Source: Paenibacillus paeoniae (lineage in GTDB: Bacteria > Bacillota > Bacilli > Paenibacillales > Paenibacillaceae). Taken from it: 64,000 nucleotides of DNA. The notes under the pieces are model-generated. The model was given only the letters and a program-made list of their open reading frames with translations, had not been told where the DNA came from and ran no database searches. The stretch lies in NCBI RefSeq assembly GCF_003388735.1, contig NZ_QUBQ01000001.1:1488001-1552000 (forward strand), in the 5' to 3' direction. A program made the position numbers and the translations under genes. This document shows positions 60,418 through 64,000 of this stretch, piece after piece. Positions within the stretch are counted from its first letter, which is position 1. Each line of letters begins with the position of its first letter.

Positions 60418-62094
60418 ATGAACGCTTTCCCTATACCGTTTCGTTCCTGTCTGTTTCATCTGATCGATGTACAGAAGAATCATATGGAGGCTGGCGAGCG
60501 TCGAGTCAGTTCCTATGCTCAGCACTATATCATGATAGGCATCGCCGAAGGTGACGGAATTTGGCGAATAGATGGCAGACCTGTCCGCTTGATGAAGGGA
60601 GCCGGCTATCTAATTGCCCCCGGATCGGTGTATGAGGTCGAGGATAGCGGCGCTGCGCCACTGGGCTATTACCAGTTGGAATGCTCCATAGAGCTAGCTG
60701 CGAGTTTTACGGCAGAGCAGCCGGATACATCGGATACGTCGGATAAGGGGATTCTGCATACCTTATGCGGCAGGCTCCAGGTACAGCCTGTCCAATGGAT
60801 CTCCATGCTGGAGCAGCTTTATCTGCATCAGCCATCTGCAAGCATGGAGGGAGCGGACTTGCAAGCGTTCCGTCAGCATATCCGGCTACAGGAGCTTCTC
60901 TATTATTTATGCGAACAGAACAGCTGGGAGACAGCGGTAGACCCGCGCCGGCTAGTCGATCAGACTATCGCTGAACTTCATACAGACAACGGCAAGAAGT
61001 ACAGCATTCAGGAATTGGCAGGGCGGGCGAATACGGGCGTACGCCAATATAACAACCTGTTCAAGGAATTGACGGGCCGAAGTCCGCTGGAATATATGAC
61101 GGAGCTTCATATGAATCAGGCAAAAAAACAGTTATTGATTTCAAACGTGCCGCTTAGCAGCATTGCACGAAGTGCCGGATTTCAGGACGTCTATTATTTC
61201 AGCCGCCGCTTTAAGCAGATGGTCGGTTTGTCTCCCAAGCAATATATTCGTCAGCGTCGCAGCGAACTGCGGGTCGTAGCGTTCTATTATGGTGGAATCT
61301 TGTTGTCGATGGGTGTGAAGCCTGTCGGCGCCAACTTGACCTGGTGGGGCGGAAGTGCATTTTTGAAGGAAATGGAATCGGACATAACCGATGTTGGGGT
61401 TACTCCTTCCTTAGATATGATCGCAGGGCTGGAGCCGGATCTGATTCTGATGAACAGCAATAACTTAGCCGATTATGAGCCGCTGTCGAAGATTGCGCCA
61501 GCGGTGATGATTCCGTATGACGGAAATCGAACGGTCTATGATGATATGAGAATCGTAGGCGAATTGATCGGCAGCACACCGAATGTGAATCGTTATATAG
61601 CCCGTTTCGAGAGTAAAGCAGCTGCCGCGCGTGCTATGCTCCACGCGGCAAAGGTGGCTGATGAGAGAACCGTGGCGTCGATTATTCGATTCGATGCCAA
61701 GGGCGAGAAGTTCGCCGTCTTCGGCAGCAATTACGGCCGGAGCGGCTGGTCGCTCTATAGCGGACTTCATCTCTTGCCTCCGCGTCCGGTCCGGTCTATG
61801 ATGGAGCACGGCATTCATTTTGAGCAGCACATTCCGATCGATCGGTTGTCGGAGTATGCCGCGGAGTCGGATTACATCTTCGTCATTCATGAGACGGAAG
61901 GTACCGAGCATGTGGCGGGATGCGAGATATGGGAGCAGTTGCGGGCGGTCCGTCATGGACGCGTTTTTGAATTGGGGTACGAGCGTTATTCCTATTTTGA
62001 TCCGATTTCGATAGAAAGTCAGTTAGACTTGCTTACAGCGCTGCTGCTTGGCCAGTCTGAGCTGGCGATGGTTCGATCGTTTTGCACACTGTAA
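60418..62094 (+). CDS. AraC regulator fused to a siderophore-binding domain (Btr-like)
   Basis: This 558-aa protein has an N-terminal cupin-like part (about 1-150), an AraC helix-turn-helix (about 180-280; YSIQELAGRANTGVRQYNNLFKEL and IARSAGFQDVYYFSRRFKQ), and a C-terminal periplasmic-binding-protein domain (about 285-558) without a signal peptide. In B. subtilis Btr, the same layout senses ferri-bacillibactin in the cytoplasm and activates its uptake genes. The C-terminal domain is strikingly like the lipoprotein encoded upstream (PVGANLTWWGGS, LMNSNN, IPYDG shared). The ribosome site is weak (GAGGG, 13 nt away). Fur-controlled. Confidence 0.92.
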   Translation: MNAFPIPFRSCLFHLIDVQKNHMEAGERRVSSYAQHYIMIGIAEGDGIWRIDGRPVRLMKGAGYLIAPGSVYEVEDSGAAPLGYYQLECSIELAASFTAEQPDTSDTSDKGILHTLCGRLQVQPVQWISMLEQLYLHQPSASMEGADLQAFRQHIRLQELLYYLCEQNSWETAVDPRRLVDQTIAELHTDNGKKYSIQELAGRANTGVRQYNNLFKELTGRSPLEYMTELHMNQAKKQLLISNVPLSSIARSAGFQDVYYFSRRFKQMVGLSPKQYIRQRRSELRVVAFYYGGILLSMGVKPVGANLTWWGGSAFLKEMESDITDVGVTPSLDMIAGLEPDLILMNSNNLADYEPLSKIAPAVMIPYDGNRTVYDDMRIVGELIGSTPNVNRYIARFESKAAAARAMLHAAKVADERTVASIIRFDAKGEKFAVFGSNYGRSGWSLYSGLHLLPPRPVRSMMEHGIHFEQHIPIDRLSEYAAESDYIFVIHETEGTEHVAGCEIWEQLRAVRHGRVFELGYERYSYFDPISIESQLDLLTALLLGQSELAMVRSFCTL

Positions 62095-62154
62095 AACTAG
62101 TTGAATTCCACTCGCGACTCTACTACACTGAACCTAACTCCCTGTTTCCACTCA

Positions 62155-62607
62155 ATGGACTTGTTAGGGATGTCAGAAGAGGAGTGTGCAGATGTGTTTT
62201 TGCAATTTCTTGTAGAACGTGAACATAAGGAAGCCTTTCTTGATCTTGCGCATCGGATTGCTTCATCAGACGGATTCATTAACCGGAATGAGAGAAATTA
62301 TATTCAAGGTTGGCTGCTTGAGCTTGGACTAGAAGGCTGGACGCCGGAAGCAAGAGCGCACTTGTCGACAGCCGAGCTGATCGGCAACTTACAGGACGAT
62401 CGCATCAAGCATATCTTTCTTGCCGAGATGCTGCTGCTCATCTTCGCGGACGGCACCTTTAATGACGAGGAGAAGCGAATTGCCGCAGAGATGCAGCAAC
62501 TATTCGGCTGCGATGACGAGACGTTCGGCAGATTCAGAAGCTGGGTAGAGGAGATGAACACACTTAAAGTTGAAGGGATGAAGCTGGTTCTTGATTTGCC
62601 AAGCTAG
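62155..62607 (+). CDS. TerB-like tellurite-resistance-family protein
   Basis: This protein of about 150 aa is all-helical, with two repeated acidic turns, SSDGFINRNERNYI and FADGTFNDEEKRIA, as in the metal-binding TerB fold. Its role in the cell is unknown; TerB-domain proteins act in stress and phage-defence settings. The start is uncertain: ATG at 62155, ATG at 62170 and TTG at 62101 are all in frame and none has a clear ribosome site, so translation may be coupled to the upstream gene that ends at 62094. Confidence 0.65.
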   Translation: MDLLGMSEEECADVFLQFLVEREHKEAFLDLAHRIASSDGFINRNERNYIQGWLLELGLEGWTPEARAHLSTAELIGNLQDDRIKHIFLAEMLLLIFADGTFNDEEKRIAAEMQQLFGCDDETFGRFRSWVEEMNTLKVEGMKLVLDLPS

Positions 62608-62628
62608 CCATACGTCTGAATAGGTGCG

Positions 62629-62670
62629 GCGGTAGAAAGGGACGGCGATGGTCTCATTCTACCGCTGTTT
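62629..62670 (+). terminator. Terminator after the TerB-like gene
   Basis: GCGGTAGAA (62629-62637) pairs with TTCTACCGC (62657-62665) over a 19-nt loop, then TGTTTTCG. Confidence 0.6.
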
Positions 62671-62707
62671 TCGTCCTTTATGTTGCCTATTAAAGTTTGA
62701 CGTACAA

Positions 62708-62740
62708 GAAAGAGGCTCCCCTGGACAGGGCAGCCTCTTG
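62708..62740 (-). terminator. Terminator of secreted-protein gene 1
   Basis: AAGAGGCT (62710-62717) pairs with AGCCTCTT (62732-62739) with inner CCCCT/AGGGC pairing; on the minus strand it leads into TCTTG. Confidence 0.75.
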
Positions 62741-62775
62741 AATAGAGCAGCTTAACTTAATTAAACTTAATTTAA

Positions 62776-63192
62776 CTATCCCGCGTAATGGCCCATGTAA
62801 ACGTATGATGCTCCGTTAGGATGGCTTGTGCCTGTCAATGTAACTTTCAAATAGTAGGTTTCGTTGGCTTGAACGCTAAGACCGTTAGGATGATAATGAT
62901 TCGGGATCACATTAAAATTGGAATCCAGCACTTCAACTTGTAGCGGACCGCCGTAGTTTGTATAAACTACAGAGAAAATCGCTGTTCCACTTCTGTGAGT
63001 CGTAAACTTATGAATCTTCACACCTGGACCCATGGTCCCAATTGTGCCATTGTGAAAAACTACCCCTCCTGCTAATCTATCGCTCACAGTATGCGATGTA
63101 TCATAATAATACGCTGAAACCTTACCTGCTGGTGTTAAAATACTTAAAGATAGAAGTGCGAAAGCGAGTATAAACGAAAACGTTTTTCTCAT
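62776..63192 (-). CDS. Small secreted protein, copy 1, function unknown
   Basis: A 138-aa protein with a signal peptide (about 1-27, cleavage after VSA) and a mature part of about 110 residues rich in Tyr, Gly, His and Thr, beginning YYYDTSHT and ending YVYMGHYAG. The pattern of short beta strands (HKFTTHRSGTAIFSV, ETYYLKVTLTG) looks like a beta-sandwich of the pre-peptidase C-terminal or similar kind. No catalytic motif is seen. It is closely similar to the protein of the next gene. A cre box 65 bp upstream suggests catabolite control. Confidence 0.8.
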   Translation of the reverse strand: MRKTFSFILAFALLSLSILTPAGKVSAYYYDTSHTVSDRLAGGVVFHNGTIGTMGPGVKIHKFTTHRSGTAIFSVVYTNYGGPLQVEVLDSNFNVIPNHYHPNGLSVQANETYYLKVTLTGTSHPNGASYVYMGHYAG

Positions 63193-63256
63193 AAAACATA
63201 CCTCATTTCCTAATTAGAATTAGAATCTATCTTTACTTTATATCGTTTTCATATTT

Positions 63257-63271
63257 ATGTAAACGTTTACA
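63257..63271 (-). promoter_or_regulatory. cre box of secreted-protein gene 1
   Basis: ATGTAAACGTTTACA fits the cre consensus WTGNAANCGNWNNCW fully; the inner TGTAAACGTTTACA is a perfect palindrome. It lies 65 bp before the start codon. Confidence 0.8.
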
Positions 63272-63364
63272 GAAAAATAGTTATAATGTTACATCGTTTT
63301 ACAAATTTCTATCGTTTTACTTCGTGAATGTACCCCCATTTGACGGATTATGTTTGACATACAA

Positions 63365-63397
63365 GAAAGAGACCGCTCTGGGCAGAGCAGTCTCTTA
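63365..63397 (-). terminator. Terminator of secreted-protein gene 2
   Basis: AAGAGAC (63367-63373) pairs with GTCTCTT (63390-63396), with inner GCTCTG/CAGAGC; the minus strand leads into TCTTG. Confidence 0.75.
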
Positions 63398-63422
63398 ATA
63401 GAAAAGCTTAATTTAAACTTAA

Positions 63423-63839
63423 CTATACCACGTAATGGCCCATGTAAACGTATGATGCTCCGTTAGGATGGCTTGTGCCTGTCAATGTAACTTTCAAATA
63501 GTAGGTTTCGTTGGCTTGAACGACAAGCCCGTTAGTATGATAATGATTCGGGATCACATTAAAGTTGGAATCCAGTACTTGAATAAGCAGTGGTCCACCG
63601 TAGTTCGTATGAACAACGGAGAAAAGCGCCGTTCCGCTTCTGTGAGTCGTAAACTTATGAATCCTTACGCCAGGGCCGAATGTTCCAATGGAGCCATTGT
63701 AGAAAGTAGACCCTCCTACTAATCTATCGCTCATCGTATGCGATGTATCATAATAATACGCAGAAACCTTACTTGTTGGTGTTAAAATACTTAAAGATAG
63801 AAGTGCAATAGCAAGTATAAATGTGTACGTTTTCTTCAT
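63423..63839 (-). CDS. Small secreted protein, copy 2, function unknown
   Basis: A 138-aa paralogue of the protein encoded at 62776-63192, of the same length and with no gaps by eye. Differences are concentrated in the signal peptide and a few positions (for example LLIQVLDSN for LQVEVLDSN). The same Tyr/His-rich mature part is kept, so both copies appear to be under selection. It has its own terminator, promoter and cre box. Confidence 0.8.
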   Translation of the reverse strand: MKKTYTFILAIALLSLSILTPTSKVSAYYYDTSHTMSDRLVGGSTFYNGSIGTFGPGVRIHKFTTHRSGTALFSVVHTNYGGPLLIQVLDSNFNVIPNHYHTNGLVVQANETYYLKVTLTGTSHPNGASYVYMGHYVV

Positions 63840-63903
63840 TAAACCTACCCCTTTTCCTAATTAAAGTTAGAAACTATCCTCACTCTATACGTTTCCTATG
63901 TTT

Positions 63904-63918
63904 ATGTAAACGCTTGCA
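63904..63918 (-). promoter_or_regulatory. cre box of secreted-protein gene 2
   Basis: ATGTAAACGCTTGCA fits WTGNAANCGNWNNCW fully and lies 65 bp before the start codon, exactly as in copy 1. Confidence 0.8.
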
Positions 63919-64000
63919 GAAAAGTAGTCATAATGTTACATAGTAAAACAAATTTCTGCAGCCTTACTCGTATCGTAGCCCATTCGAAATGGCGTCCAGC

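Larger units (their letters stand above)
62700..63346 (-). repeat. Tandem duplication, copy 1
   Basis: A unit of about 647 bp holding terminator, secreted-protein gene, promoter and cre box is repeated at 63347-63990. Matching points (stop, start, cre) are each shifted by exactly 647 bp. Confidence 0.85.
63347..63990 (-). repeat. Tandem duplication, copy 2
   Basis: Second copy of the 647-bp unit described for 62700-63346; small indels occur near the terminators. Confidence 0.85.

Noticed and set aside
1-64000. Mobile elements, CRISPR arrays, tRNA or rRNA genes
   Set aside because: No transposase, integrase, regularly spaced repeats or cloverleaf-type sequences were noticed anywhere in the window; the resistance genes are not flanked by insertion sequences.

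Overview
The window looks like a chromosomal segment of an aerobic/facultative, endospore-forming Firmicute, most likely Paenibacillus or a close relative. The reasons are a complete GerA-type germination operon, strong GGAGG-type ribosome binding sites before nearly every gene, SigA-like promoters, CcpA (cre) and Fur boxes of Bacillus type, an Fnr with its iron-sulfur cysteines at the C terminus as in Bacillus, and a large secreted chitin-degrading capacity. The species cannot be fixed from the sequence alone. I see no rRNA, tRNA, CRISPR array, insertion sequence or phage genes.

Layout. 0-8.3 kb is an anaerobic fermentation block: end of a hemerythrin-like gene, adhE, a MobA-like nucleotidyltransferase, pflB, pflA, fnr, ndk and a small Cys-rich protein. 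adhE and pflB each carry an Fnr-type box placed about 41.5 bp upstream of the predicted start of transcription. 8.4-12.5 kb holds a membrane serine hydrolase (beta-lactamase/PBP-like) in one operon with an OmpR-type response regulator and a histidine kinase. 12.6-16.4 kb is an iron-sulfur/redox group (7Fe-type ferredoxin, IscA-like carrier, ferredoxin-NADP reductase, TrhO, a SufR-like regulator). 16.7-19.1 kb is an unusual 793-aa protein that appears to be two class I isoprenoid synthase folds joined head to tail. 19.2-21.3 kb is a Zn/Cd-type P-ATPase with an ArsR/SmtB-type operator but no adjacent regulator. 21.5-25.5 kb is the ger operon with a fourth small membrane gene. 26-34 kb holds secreted chitin enzymes (AA10 LPMO and GH19 chitinase), an Na+/H+ antiporter, two SDRs and a TetR regulator. 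34-39.3 kb has an arylamine N-acetyltransferase, an Fsr-like exporter with an AraC regulator, and a pair of YdcZ-type small transporters around a Crp-like regulator.

39.3-51.4 kb is the most accessory-looking part. First comes a cluster acting on, or protecting against, ribosome-targeting antibiotics: an Lsa-type ABC-F protein behind a transcription attenuator, a chloramphenicol-phosphotransferase-like kinase, and a Cfr-family 23S rRNA methyltransferase also preceded by a hairpin. Then follows a tightly coupled five-gene operon (SWIM zinc finger, HEAT-repeat protein, MoxR AAA+ ATPase, DUF5682 protein, VWA protein) that resembles the poorly understood yehLMPQ-type systems of Enterobacteria and the MoxR/VWA conflict-system families; it is the best candidate for an undescribed system here.

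51.4-62.6 kb is largely iron-regulated: a class II aminoacyl-tRNA-synthetase-like protein, a PchR-like AraC regulator and MFS exporter, a TetR regulator with a fused P450-reductase (CYP102 type), a siderophore-binding lipoprotein, and an AraC regulator whose C-terminal sensor domain is a close paralogue of that lipoprotein (Btr-like). Three good Fur boxes precede these genes. A TerB-like gene follows. The window ends with a tandem duplication of a small secreted protein, each copy with its own cre box at the same distance.
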